NCBI GenBank assembly: GCA_001599915.1
Contig: BCIG01000011.1
Span: 434,001 to 498,000 of the forward strand
DNA: 64,000 nt
Direction: 5' to 3'
Source: Symbiotaphrina buchneri
Lineage: Eukaryota; Ascomycota; Symbiotaphrinales; Symbiotaphrinaceae
The translations under genes and the position numbers were made by a program. Within the stretch, counting starts at the first letter, position 1. Every line of letters begins with the position of its first letter. The notes beneath the pieces are model-generated. The model worked only from the letters and a program-made list of their open reading frames with translations, did not search any database and was not told the origin of the DNA. This document shows, one piece after another, positions 44,617 to 57,793 of the stretch.

Positions 44617-47600
44617 ACCTGATAGCAACACTGCAAGGTGACACCAGCTAGTATATAGCAACCAGTCTAGAACGACAACCAGGAAGTCCTCCACCAGCTC
44701 TAAGCAAAACACCACAAGCAGCCGTCTGGGTGGTCATGTCTGTTCCCTCTTACCCTATCTACCTACAACCTCTCCAACTGACACCTGAATCAAGACTCTC
44801 GATTCAGACAGCTTAATCAGCAATCTAGCGACCGGAGAGATACTCAGCTTGCTTACTTTATCGTCTGAGACCCTGACCGTTGTATATCAGCTTCATGACA
44901 TGCTTCAAGGCGGATACCCTTCAGCTTGCACATTTGATCAAGATATGCATCTTCTCATTAAGGCAGTCATGACCTACTACCGCTACCCATTACTACTAGG
45001 TAGAAAGACCTCAGCTAGCCAAGACTCAGCCAGCCGTAACCAAGGTCAAATACATCATATGCATGTTTCCTCCGCCTTGTTATCATCTGTTCCAGACTTT
45101 ACCACCTTACCCCGTCCAGAGTTCCTATTCACTCAGTAGGACTTCAATCGAGCGATGGATGAATTCAAACTCAAAACCGCCAACTTCCAACATACTGAAA
45201 CCTATCATCGTTTTAAAGAAGAACATCAGCCATTATCTACTGGATCAAGCCCTTCTCCTAAAGCTCAGTCTCCACCTGGTCATCTACCTCAGTCAAGACC
45301 GATATAATCAACAGCATCAAACCAAAATCGTGTCGGTCAGCTGTCACCTAGTTCAGACACCTCAGTCAAAGATAAGATACCCTATAATAATATGGATAAC
45401 CCAAACCCTGCTGACCAGGTCCTATCTGGCATAACGGCTATTGCATAGGCTGCTATCCAGCAAGTCATTGAAGCTTCTATCCAACAAGCTAATCAAGATA
45501 ACCAAGGTTGTGGCCTCCTTGGTCCGCCTGATGAATCCGGTGAGCCAGGTCCGCCCGGGCCAGCCGGTCCCAATGGCAGTGGTAACTACTGGAAGGCAAC
45601 CAAGATTGGTCTCTTCTATCTAGACATGCTAGACAGCTATGATATAGGAGACATCATTGATAAAGACAACAAAATATACTATCAAGATATCTTTAGCTTT
45701 ATGAACCATATTTAAGTCGTTGTACTGACTTAGGACCCAGTCAAGATCCATCAGAACCTTGAGACTTATCTGTATAGTCTCACCTAATCATGATGGAACT
45801 TCAAGCTAAATAACATCTCCTGAATCGGTATTATCAACTACCTGAGTCTGGTTAAAGGATGGTATCAACAACTAAAGATGCATTTCAGACCTACTCTTGC
45901 AGACACTTGAAAGAAACTTAATTCAGTCAGATACACCGTCAAGGGCACTCAAAACAACTGTACTGCTGCAGAGTATATCAACACCGTCCAATCTGCTGCA
46001 TAAGCTGCCGATCAAGCCATAGATGGCTTCAGCATTATCATAGAAGCCTAGATGCATTTCAACATGCTGTTACATCATACAATCAACGAACCTAAACACA
46101 GCACTATCATCCAGCAGTTCATACAGATACTGAAGCATAAGCAAGCTAACTGGTTTGATGATTTTACTCATTAAGACTTGCATATTCATGCTGAAAGACC
46201 TCATGACTCACAAGACTCCTGAGATAACAGTCATAATAATCAGAACAGGGATGACAACCGACAGCCTTGATTCAGTCAGTATCCATTCTATAGGCTACCT
46301 TTCCACAGAGGATTCGATCTCTGTTTTCAGCAGCCTAACTTCCAACCGTATCAATCAGGATTCAATGCTTATCAGAACCAACAGTACTATCCTAACAACA
46401 ACCTGAGTCCCTATCAAGAAGACAGACATGCACTACCTGCCCTGCCACCTTGTCTACAGATCATGGCCAGCCTAACAAGAATAAACATCAATGTCTCAAA
46501 CAATCCTAACCATTATATATCCAAATCAGGAGGCAACTCATACAACAGAACCCGTTACTTACAGCCTAGACAGTTTAATCCAGGACAATTCAATTCCAAT
46601 TTCTGTCTTTAGAAAGCCTACCAAGCTAACTTAACAGAGCTAGTTGACAGTTATGACCAAGGTCTAGACTCAGCTAATCAGCTATATAAACAATGGTCAT
46701 TAAGTTAAGAGGCTGGTCCAGACCAAGGTGTTTACAATTCTGAAACATACAATAATGATTACAATGTCTTCTAAAGGCTAGCTAACACCAGCTACTTTAA
46801 GCATAGCAACATATACAACCATGATAACGACCTATATACAACTGACCACTTCTTTGTTGTAATAGGAGCAATCCTAAGCAAAGCTACCCACCAATGTCAA
46901 TGTTGTAAAAAGGTTTTTCCGTTAGGCAACAAACTCTATGAACATGTTCAAGATAAGACCTGTCACCGGCATGCTACTCCCAAGACTACAGTACCCTATA
47001 TTACTACCCCAGAATTGATAGCCTTGATTCCCACCAAGGTGGCTCTAACTGAATCAATCTTAAAGACCAAGTCAGATAAACAGGCCCAACAAGTTAACAC
47101 AAACCATATGTCTCTAGTTCAAATCATCATATCTACAACACCTCAGAACCGATTCCCAGGATACGGCTTCTGAGGTTAGCGTTATATAACAGTCAATATT
47201 AAGCTATTGCTAAAAAGGCTTGTCCAGAATGTCTGTCTGGATACCAACTGTACCATAACCTTGATAGATTGCGATTTCATACATCAAGAGGTCCTGGATA
47301 TCACTATCTACTATATAAAGGAGCCAGTAACAGTCTGAAACATTGGTTCAAAGATTCATTCAGCTACTAAGTATGTATTACTGTATATATACATGCCTGG
47401 ATACTTGAATGGTAAGCCTATCAAAGGTCTACTAACTCAAGAAGCCTATATCATAGATGACCTACAAGCTAGGATGTTGATTAGCATGGATATCCTCAGT
47501 CCTAAAGATGTAAAAATCAATCTTAGGACTTAACAGCTCACCCTCCAGTACTGTCAGGATATGATAACAGACCTGATAATCGTTCCTCAGTCAGGATGAA

Positions 47601-50600
47601 CAAATTAGTTTATATTAACCATAAAAAACACCATTATCCCAGCCTATTCAATAGCTAAAGTGCCTATCCAGGCAAACAGACTAGTAGATGATCATAACTT
47701 AATGTTCAAACCTGACTACAAAAATCACAACTATATGGTATATGCTCATGTTATCAATACAAGTTTCTCCTTCATACAAGTTCAAAACAATGTTCCTTAC
47801 CTAGTTAAGATACCGAATAAGACTCAAGTAGATACAATAGCTGACTATGACAACAAAGAATGCTATGTAGTCTTTACCTACCACCAGTCAGTTAGGATAA
47901 CTGATAGAATCAAGAGTCTTAATTCTTTTGCTATTATGGCAGAGCCAACCTATAAACAGCTATCTAAGCTTATTGCTTTGGATCATACTCCGGAATCTAC
48001 ACCTGAAATGACCCTGATAAACAGAATCACTATATACAACTCTTAAGACATTATTAGCTGAGTCATTCCCATCTTAGAACAACATGCTAATCTCTAGATC
48101 AACCATGGTCAAACTGTTAATATACTCAAATCTGAATATATACAAGTCCTTCTTATCACTGACTGGAAGCAGAAGGAACCACAACAGTCATACCTGATCT
48201 ATCAACAAGGTCACAACATCAAAAAGCTGATCAACAAGGTTTTTAACAAGATACAGGACCAAGGTCATATAGAATGGACTACTTCCCTAACTCTGTTCTC
48301 CTACCCTGTATTTATTATCTAGAAGACTATCAACGGAAAGAGAAAAGGATATGTAATAGTTGATATCTGTAGTCTAAATCGGATCACTAAGCCAGATAAC
48401 TACCTGTTCCTTACTCAGGATGATATCCTGTCTGTTGTTCAGGACTATCTGTATATCACTACGGTTAACACTCTGACTTTCTTCTATTAATAGCCTGTTA
48501 TCCAGCAAGATCATCATAAACTGATAATCATGATTTACCATAACCAGGAGACCTTCTCAATAGCACTCATAGGCTATCATAACAACGTTGCTTTTGTACA
48601 ACGCCATATAGACTGTATGCTCTGTCCTTATCAGAAGTACGCTTATTGCTATATAGATAATATCATCATCTTTAGCCATACCCTGGATAAGCATGTTCAA
48701 CACCTGGATACAATCTTTCAGCTACTAGCTAGCAAGCGAATTATACTCTTACCAAACAAGATATTTATCAGATATCCAACCATAACGCTGTTTAGACAGT
48801 AAATTGATCGCTTCAGGCTCACAACTACTGATAAGAAGATCTAAGCCATACTAAGACTTAAGTTCCCTGTGACCCTCAAGGCTTTAGAATCATATCTGGG
48901 TCTGACTGAGTATCTCCAAAAGCAGATACCATACTACTCACAGCTTGCAAAGCCACTTAGGCAACAAAAGGTCCTTTTGCTCAAAAATGCCCTAAAGAAC
49001 AATCAGAATCAACAACACCAATATACCCAGAATATGTATCTAACCAAGCCGTCAGATCATAAAGTCCGTTCCTTCAGACTGATTCAGGACACGTTTCATA
49101 ACAAGCTATTCCTGGTGCACTTCAACCGCTCCTGGATACTGTATATCAATATAGATACATCTAAGGAACACAGCTTTAGGATCATAATCTATCATATCAA
49201 GAAACAGAATAAGGATAAGTCTCTCTGTACCAAGGCTGATATCAAGCCTATCCTCTTCCTAAATAAGCAGTTGAATAGGCCAGAGATATGTTACTGGCTG
49301 ATAGAGCTAGAAGTTATAGAATTCATCTAGATGATCAAGAAGGTCCAACACTTAATCAAAGCTCTTGTTCCCAAAGCTTGTCTGGTTATCATCTATATTG
49401 ACTATGCTATAATAACCAGGATAGTCAAACAATCTTAACTCTTAGGCATTACATTTATAGATAAAATGAATCTGTAGCTGATGAAAGCTTTGATGTTCCT
49501 GTTTCAATTTAACCTTGATATATGATACAAGGCAGACAGACACCATGTTATCCTGGATGCCCTATCTTGACTATGTTAGGAAGCCATTAATCTGAACCTA
49601 GTCAGTTATGAAAAAGACTCAGACAGTGTTCTTAACTCTTTCCAGGTTTTCATTCACCATGTCACCCTGGTAGAACTATCAGACAAGTTCAAGATAAAGC
49701 TTTACAAGGCCTATGCTGCTGATAAATAATGACAGAAGATCTTAGAGGTTGCTCAGACTGAACAACAAGATGCAGACCTGACTGAGCAAGATGCAGACAA
49801 ACGCAAATCAGCAGATTCAGACTCAGACTCTAACAATGAGTTATCTGCTGATATTGACTCAATATCTTGCAGGCTGGCCCAGGTGGATCAGCCAGAGTAG
49901 CCAGAGCAGCCAATTCATGCAAATCAACAATGTTGATTTAAGAACTGTTTCATCTTGAGGAACAGGCTCCTTTACTATCAAGATAAAGATGATGATCATG
50001 AGCAGCTATGCATACCATAAGCTCTGGAATAAGATGTTTTCCGTCTGGCTCACAACAAAGCCAGTTATACAGGCTTCCATTGCACTTATGGCCGGATTAT
50101 CACCATTTTATATCTCAAGAAGCTCTCCTATTGTCTTAAATGATATATATGCCATTGTCTACAATGCAAGGTCAATCAGATGAGCCGATATAAACCGTAC
50201 AGAATGCTACAGCCACTTAAGATCCTGTTACAAGCTTTTGACATGATCACTATTGACTTTGTGCTAGGTTTGCCGGAAGTATCGCCCATAAGATACAACT
50301 CTCTCATAACAGCTATAGATAAGCTGTCTAAGGCCATCACCCTGATGCCTAAATGAGATAACTACTCTGCTGAACAGTGGGCCAATGTTCTACTGGACAG
50401 GACTGTACATTAGAGAATGCTAGCCAGGATCATATCCGATCATGACCTGAAATTCTTATCTGATATATAGAGAGCTATCTTTAACTGCCTAGGTATGAAG
50501 CTGTTGTTTTCAACCGCCTATCACCCCTAGACAGATGGTCAGAATAAGCATATAAATCAGACTATCAAAATCACTCTATGTTTCTGGTTGATTCAAACAT

Positions 50601-51564
50601 TGATATATGCAATTAAGACTCCTAAGGACAACATTTACAAGAGGGAGCAAATCAATACCCTTAAGTCAGACTGGTCCAGTTTCTGCAAACAGCTAGAATC
50701 ATAGCTAAACAATATAACAAATATAACTACTGGACAAGCTTTAAATAAAGTTATATACAGATGCAAGCTGAATGACGGCCTTAACCTTCTAATAGGTCAG
50801 CAGCTCTTAAATGCATCTAGCGTAGCTGAAACAAGGCAAATCCATATATAAGAGGCTTAAGACTTGATTATATTCAGCAATGTGATGGCTAAGATGTATT
50901 ACAACCGTTGCCATATCCTGATCAATCTATGTATCGGTGATTCAGTCTTCCCAAAACTCTACCATGGTTATTAAGTCGTTGGCAGGCTGAATCGGAAGTT
51001 GTCAGGACAATGAATAGGACCTTTTAAGATCCTTAAGAGAATAGGATGCCTTGCCTATCATCTTGACCTGCCTGCTAGGTAGAACATCCACCTGGTCATC
51101 TCAGTCAGTCAGCTTGAACTAGCCGCAAAATGCAACCTGTACCATTGTCCATGTCCTGACCACCCAGGTCCGGTCAAGACTAAGGGTGACGATGATGAGT
51201 AGAAGAGTTTCGAAATTGAGCGCCTTCTGGATCAATACATCCAGTGTCTGCAAGGAGGACATCAGTGATATCAATATCTAGTCAAGTGGAAAGGTTATGG
51301 CCTGGAGTTCAACAAGTGGTATGATGAGGATTTACTGGAGTTGTCTTCTGATCTGATCAAGGACTATGATAACATAAATCCTCATCCATAGCAGTTACTC
51401 ATCAGATGCTCAATACATCAGACCGGTCAGTTGTTCTAAAGGGAATATATATAGTTTGTCAAGACAGATGATACCCTTACGTCAGAAATCGCCAGCCTTG
51501 ATATGTGCATTTTATATTAGTTAGAAACATCAGGATGATGTTTTATTTTTGCTATTGTGGCAGT

Positions 51565-51746
51565 TGTTACGGACTTGCATATAGGGTAGTCACTTGCTGA
51601 GCGCTCCCTACTAGCTAGTTGTTAGCATTGCACTTGCTTGTAGTCATATGACTTAGCATCCACTATATAGCTTGCTACCCTGCAGTTAGATAGCTTCTTA
51701 ATCAACCTTCTTACTATTCAAGACTCCTCCACATTGATCCTTATCA
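51565..51746 (+). repeat. 3' LTR of the gypsy element
   Basis: 182 bp, begins TGTTACGGACTTGC and ends CCTTATCA, followed by the target duplication ACATA and then the resumed LTR of the older host element. Confidence 0.9.
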
Positions 51747-53530
51747 ACATAGAATACTAAAGAAACATTATTCTATTTTGCTTTGTTAAAGCTTAAACCA
51801 TATTATGTAACATTAATACAAAAATACAAATTATCTTCTGTACCTTTTATACCTTTTACACCTTTTATACCTTTTTTCTTATTATATTATCAAAAGGTAA
51901 TTTTAGATATTTATGCTTATATAAAGTAGAAGCTTATAATAAACAAGAAAATAGACTTGTTAATAAAAAATCAAACTTAAAAGTTGGTAAAACTGCTAAA
52001 AGGCTAAAAAACCCTTTAAAGCAAATAGATATATAAAATAAAATAAAGGCCTAACAGCAAAATAATCAGATATAAGGCCAAGTAGGTTATATAAGGATTT
52101 AAACAGGAAAAAGGTATTAACTATAATAAAACCTTTGTTTTAATTATAAAACTAATAAGTTATAAGGTTCTTTTTATAATTACTGTTTATTATAACTAAA
52201 AGATTAAACAAATAGATATAAAAATTGTATTTTTATATAGAAAGATCAATAAAAAGATCTATATATAACAACTTATTAATTATATAGATAAACAATATCT
52301 AAATAAAGTATACAAGCTTATAAAGGCTTTATATAAACTAAAATAATCATTATAGGTATAGTATAATATATTAATTATATTTTAAAAAAGATAAGATTTA
52401 GACCTTTATCAGTTAACTTTAGCATCTTTATCAGCTATAAAATATATATAATAATCATTATCTATATAAATAACCTTTTGATTATTAATCTCTTTATATT
52501 ATGTATTTATTAACTAAAACAGAAACTAAATAAACAGTTTAAAATAATAGATCTAGAACCTTATTAATATTACCTTAGTATAATAATTATCTGTAATAGA
52601 TAAAATTAAACTATTATCCTTGGTTAGATTATCTATATATAAAAGGTTTTTAAAAACTTAAATATATAATACTTTAAATTAAATATAATGCTAATAAATT
52701 CTAATATACAATTTGTATTAGCTAATAAGAATTATTAAACAAATAATCAATTTAAAGTTATATATTAATTAACAATAGGTTTACTTATATATATACTATA
52801 TTAGGTATTTGATTAAATATTGTCTTTTCTGTTTTAATAGTTAATTAATACTTGTTAAACCCTATATCAGCATATTAAATAGCTATATAATATATTTTAT
52901 AATACTTTAAAAGAATAATTAATTTTTACCTTATATTCTAAAGAAATCTTTAAAACCTAATTAGATATATAAACTTTAATTAAAAAAAGTAACCTTAATA
53001 CCTGATATTTAACAACAGGCTATATGTTTAATATAAAGAACAAAGTAATTAGCTAATCTTTAAAAAGATAACCTATAATTATAATATTATCTTATAAGGT
53101 AGAATATATAATATAGATATAGGTTATAAAAGAAGTTATCTAGCTATAGCACCTGTTAATAAAGCTAGATAACAAGGATAATATATAGTTTTTAATTATT
53201 ATACTATATAATAATAATTAAAAGATAATTATTTTTATCTAAAACCTTTAATTCTATACATATATTAAGTATATTAATATCTAGTATTATTTTATATAAG
53301 AAAAGGTATTAAGTAAAAAGGTAAACCTATATTATATACCTATAAAGGATCAGGTTATAAATAGCTTTATTAAGCTGTTAAACAAAGATAAGTTCTTTAA
53401 GTTTTAAAACAGTTTAAAAGTTAAAAAGTACTAAATAACTTCTAAGCATATTCTTTTTAGGTTTTCCTTATAAAGGTTTTCTTTGTTTTTAATAAAATAT
53501 ATAACTGATTAATGCTAGATTAAATAAAAA

Positions 53531-53807
53531 TATTAAAATATAATAATTATAGCATCTTAAAAAGCTTAATAATATTAAAACTTTATAAAAGGTATAGCTT
53601 TATAGATAGTATAGTTTTATTATCATATTAGCTTACTTTATTTAGGATAAATAGGCAAAAAGGTGTAAAATTACATTATTAAAAGGAAAGCTACATTTGT
53701 AAAACAAGGCTATATTATTAAAATGGTTAAAAACGCAGGTATATAGCTAAAACATGTTTCTTATCTTAGATAATAGTAAATCAAGCTATATAGTATACCT
53801 TTTAACA
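53531..53807 (+). repeat. 3' LTR of the outer copia-like element (RIP-saturated)
   Basis: 277 bp, the same length as the 5' LTR and alignable without gaps, but a large share of C and G positions have become T or A. Recognisable anchors include AACGCAGGTATATAGCTA and TAGTAAATCAAGCTATA. Confidence 0.85.
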
Positions 53808-56280
53808 TTAACTGATTAAATGCTGTTAATTTAATTAAGGTTATTAATGCTATATAAGCTATTTATACTATATAATAAAGATATAAACATAATTTACATA
53901 TAGTAAGCATTTTAATTATAGTTATCCTTAAAGTAAACATGTTATTATTAAATAGAACAATATAGTTTATTATATTAGATATTATAAAGTAATTGCATTT
54001 AAAAGATAGAATAAGATAATATTTATTATAAAAATATAATAAGTTATTGAATAGAATAAAATAGGTTAAACATCTTAAATTGTTATAAGATAAGCCTTAA
54101 GTATAAAAAGAAAACTTTTAGCTAAGATTATTATTTTATAAGCCTATCTAGCATGTTTAAACCTATTTAGCTAAATACTAACATTAGGTTTTTTTTATAA
54201 AATACTGATATAAATCCTTTAATATCTAGCTTTATTCTTTTATCTTTTATCTTATTAAGGTAAATAGGTATTATATACTATCTAAGAAATAAAAGCAATA
54301 TAATGATAAAATTAGAAATATTATCTAGATTTTAACATAGTTAAATCTTTAATAATCAGTTTTTTTTACTGCTGTTTTGGTTTTAGACTTTATTTCTTTT
54401 ATATTAATATTAATGCTTTTTATTTTTAAAGATAAACCTAGTAGGTTTTTTTTCTTTCTTTATTACTTTATCTTATTTATTATTAATAGTTTTTAAAAGG
54501 TTCTTATTAATTATATAATTAATATTTAACTTATTATACTTTAAAATCTTAAAAATAGGTTTCTTATCTAATTATAGCAATTTTATTATCTATTTAATTA
54601 TAAAAAAACATAGTATATAACTAAGTAACAATATATAACTTTAGATTATATTAAATTATTTAACGTCCTGCTGTTTTATTAGTTTTTTTTATGCTATTTT
54701 TAATGTTTTATACCTTATTAAAAAAACAATAATAAAATAGTAAACTAAGGTCTTTTTAGTTATTATCTTTTATTTCTTTAATATACTAAAGAAGATTATT
54801 TACAGATTTATTAAATAAAGTTCTAAAGATTACTTATATTTTTATATTAATATTTTATTAAACAGTCTATATTTAAACTAAATACATTATTATTATTATA
54901 TTTATTATAAATACATAGTATAAGGTATATATTAAAGTTAAACATCTTTACCAGGTTATTAAAATAATAAATAGTAAGTCTATTAATAAAAGACAAAAAT
55001 AGCTTTATATTACCTTGTATAATAAGTTCTAAAAAAGATCTTTTATATAATAATAAGAAAAGTTGATAATAAATAGCAATAATAAATAACTTGCCTTGTA
55101 TTCTTAAATAATAATCATCTAAAGGTTTTTTTATTTATAAAGACATATATAATTATCAGGAAAGAGAATAATTAAACTATTATAACAAAGACTTATTAAT
55201 GTTAAATCTTTTTGCTATTTGTTTTTAAGTTAGTTAAATATAATAAAACCTTATAATTTATAAAACTTACTCTAAACAGATATTATATAGGTTCTATAAC
55301 AAACTTTATCATAGTTAATTTACCAGAATCATTAAGATATATCTTTTTATCTAATCTTAAACAATTTGACTTAATGTTTTATTTAAGTTTAAAAAGTTTT
55401 ATATAGACTTTTATTATTATAATAGTTGGTCTAATATCAATATTCTCTTTTGCAATCATGTTATTATATAGTTAAAAAGCAAAATGCTTAAAAGGATCTA
55501 TAGTAATAATCTTCTTTATATCTATCTATTGTAGAAATGATTTAATATTAATAACAGGTTTAATATTTGTAAAATCTAGCTTATGGTTTAAATTAAGGTT
55601 TTTACTAACTATAGCCAAAGCATGGTAAATAGAATATAAGCTATTATATGTATTGATAGCTATTAGAAAGTTAACTTTTTTAAATGTTTTTATTTAATAG
55701 CTGTTAATAATTACTATTTTATCTTCTGATTGTAAAAAGATTTTAAGAAACTATCATTAGGCTCTTTATTACAAGGTCTTTATAACTTTAGTTTATAATG
55801 ATTAGGTTAATACCTAACTGTTTTAGATATATAATCAAGATAATCTTTAAAATAATACTTTTACAATGTTTTATAACAATTAAAGATTAGCTATCTTGAT
55901 TCTTTTAGATATCTCTGGCCAAAACTGATTAAACAGCAAAATCTATTTCTAAGGCTATAATAATAGCTTTTTAAAGGTTTAATAAAACTATTATTTCTAA
56001 AGGTAAACTTAAAAAGCTGTTACTTGCTTAATTATGTTCTTTAGCTATATTCTATACTTGTTTAACATTAATAAAGGTATTAACCTGCCTATTAATCAAG
56101 TTAATTATAGCAGTTAACTGATGTTGTTTAGATTAAAAGCTTTTTAAAACTGAAAATATATTATTAAAGATAATATCCTAACCTATACTAGTGTTAATAG
56201 TTAAAAACATTTTTTTATTACCTGTATAGTTAATTTATTAAAAGATAGATAAGTATAAAGCCTCTATGCTAAGAATGTTA
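53808..56280. repeat. AT-rich RIP-like block right of the LTR nest
   Basis: About 2.5 kb of AT-rich DNA with poly-T and poly-A tracts and no usable frame. Probably more transposon remains; I could not define ends or a family. Confidence 0.65.
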
Positions 56281-56720
56281 AACTAAAGAAGGTCAATACA
56301 TGATTTTGTTTTTGATAAAATGTTTGTAATAATAAATTCCTTTGAAGAGGAATAGATCTCTAGAAAAAAAGCAAAGAAACAGGAAGTAATTACCAGGCCA
56401 GCTGATCAAATGAAAACAATAGAAGCATAGAAGATCTTTCAAAATGTGGCACAGGGTCATGGTTAAGGTAAGATTCAATACTTGAAAACAAGTTTTCATT
56501 ACCTGCTGGAATAGTACAAAGCTGCATTTGGATGATAGCTTGCTGATAATAAAAGACAGCTGGAGGGACAAGATAGATGGGTTAAGGCAGTCGGTATTAC
56601 AAAGATCAAAGCATCTTAAGAGAACAGAAGAACAAAAGGTTTGGCTTTCAGTCTACTTTCAAACAACTTTAGATGATTGAAGCAAGAGAGAGTTGTGTTT
56701 ACAGGGAGTTCCGTTGAAGT
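56281..56720. other. Transition zone out of the AT-rich block
   Basis: Composition rises gradually. A 92-codon frame on the minus strand (56293-56571) encodes a hydrophobic, low-complexity product with no family match and is likely fortuitous. Confidence 0.4.
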
Positions 56721-56724
56721 TGAT

Positions 56725-57130
56725 ACCTAAGGTACCTTACCTAGGATAAGGTAAGATAAGGTAGGTATAGCTCCTACCTTACCTGACCTTGAGGTACCTT
56801 CGGTAGGAAGGCGGCTGGGCAGGTAAGGTGGCTCTCTAAGCTACAGGTACCCTTATTGATTGAAGAGACATAAGGTAAGGTAAGGTAAGGTAGTAACCTT
56901 ACCACGCTTGAGGTTCAAGATATCGATTAGCGGCGGATACCTCAGACACCTTACCTGTAAGGTACCTTACCTTACCTTAGGTAAGGTACCTTGATTTGGT
57001 ATCGGTACATACCTGCCGAGGCTGCAGTGGGTGAAGCTACCTTAGCACCCGCTTGAGGTACCTCACAGTGTGGTCACATTGCGTGTACTCCGCTTGTACC
57101 TTACCGTGAGGTCTCGGTTTTAAGGTTCCT
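56725..57130. repeat. AAGGT/ACCTT array with GGTACC palindromes at the isochore border
   Basis: About 20 copies of AAGGTA or its complement TACCTT in 400 bp, some in tandem (AAGGTAAGGTAAGGTAAGGT near 56872-56893), others arranged as inverted pairs around GGTACC (for example TAAGGTACCTTACCTTACC near 56970). The same motif occurs thinly in other spacers of this window (12880-13060, 18975-19075, 59640-59700). No gene was found. It marks the switch from AT-rich to normal DNA. Confidence 0.75.
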
Positions 57131-57793
57131 CTGCAATCCGGTGAACGGATACCTAATGGGCAAGGTATAGATAGTATCGTGCAGAAATAATACAGTTACT
57201 TCGACCCATCGGGCAGCTCAGTCAGCCTTTTCCCCACTGACATTCTCATCAATAAACCTTCCTGTCCTCCCATATATGATGGTGGATGAACGAGCTCTGG
57301 ATGCCGTGGACTGTGGTTAAAAGTTAAAAGAGAGGTCGGGTTGCATACACTGGAGTCTGGTCGAGCTGAGATGAGTTACTGGGCTCGTGGCTTCGTTGCA
57401 GTCGAGCAATTGTCGCATGCATGTTCTAGAAAGTTTCCTGTTCAAAAGGGAAGGTGCGTCAAACTGCGCCGGCTGCTGGAGCCGATGCCCAGCCGCGCGG
57501 GTTTCTTCTTCCCCATCTGCAGCCAAAACAGCTGTCCAATACAGACTCACATTACGAAGTACTTGAACAGGAGCATTATTATAAGTTCAGAATCTATTTC
57601 TATAACTCTCTACATCTAGACTAATGGACGCAACCGCCTAGACGCTTTCGCTGGAATCTAGTCTATGAGCTCCCAAACGCAGATGAAGCAAAGACTGAAC
57701 TAAGCGGAAGGACGTCTATTTGCTTGCCCAGATATTGTAACTCCATTTGCCAAATGACCATGAAAATCAGCTCGAACAGGCGTGGCGTCACCC
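57131..57793. other. 3' flank of TSA1
   Basis: 663 bp without a supported gene. Overlapping open frames on the two strands at 57317-57619 are mutual shadows with no recognisable motif. Confidence 0.45.

Larger units (their letters stand above)
44435..51746 (+). mobile_element. Ty3/gypsy chromodomain LTR retrotransposon, broken
   Basis: 7,312 bp with two 182-bp LTRs (44435-44616 and 51565-51746), TGTT...ATCA, and a perfect 5-bp target duplication ACATA on both sides. The parts lie in gypsy order: a gag-like region (about 45400-46700), a protease-like stretch (about 47000-47500), reverse transcriptase (about 48050-48800, with a YIDNIIIFSHT catalytic box), RNase H (about 48860-49330), integrase (about 49900-50850) and a C-terminal chromodomain (about 51190-51400, VKWKGYG...EFNKWYDE). 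It is the youngest layer of the nest. The LTRs differ at about nine of 182 sites, all transitions, so the divergence reflects RIP more than time. The coding parts are broken tens of times; it is a fossil. Confidence 0.9.
41743..51884. mobile_element. Second LTR element nested in the copia-like element, short or non-autonomous, broken
   Basis: LTR copies at 41743-42146 (404 bp) and 44163-44434 continued at 51752-51884 (405 bp in total) align along their length, both starting TGCTA and ending in a CCTTTT/TACCTTTT-rich tail. The 3' copy is split by the gypsy element. Flanks TATTA (41738-41742 and 51885-51889) are a likely target duplication, weak because the DNA is AT-rich. The interior is only about 2.0 kb with no recognisable protein, so it was either a non-autonomous (LARD/TRIM-like) element or lost its core. 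Old and RIP-altered. Confidence 0.68.
37606..53807 (+). mobile_element. Outer Ty1/copia-like LTR element, broken, hosting nested insertions
   Basis: Two 277-bp LTRs (37606-37882 and 53531-53807) in direct orientation align base for base over their whole length. The left LTR begins TGTTGGAATA and ends CAACA. Flanks CTAAC (37601-37605) and TTAAC (53808-53812) are a target duplication differing by one transition. Directly after the left LTR, GGTTATGAGCCTGG complements the anticodon arm of initiator tRNA-Met, the half-tRNA primer site used by some copia elements. A trace of the copia reverse transcriptase motif (VYKL...KALY) sits near 52305-52355. Taking out the nested elements leaves about 5.6 kb, normal for copia. 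It is an old fossil, AT-saturated by RIP and broken throughout. Confidence 0.82.

Noticed and set aside
56293-56571. 92-codon hydrophobic frame on the minus strand
   Set aside because: Low-complexity hydrophobic product typical of AT-rich DNA; no start context or family.
56872-56900. AAGGT tandem as a telomere-like repeat
   Set aside because: It is not the TTAGGG-type repeat of filamentous ascomycetes and sits between genes.
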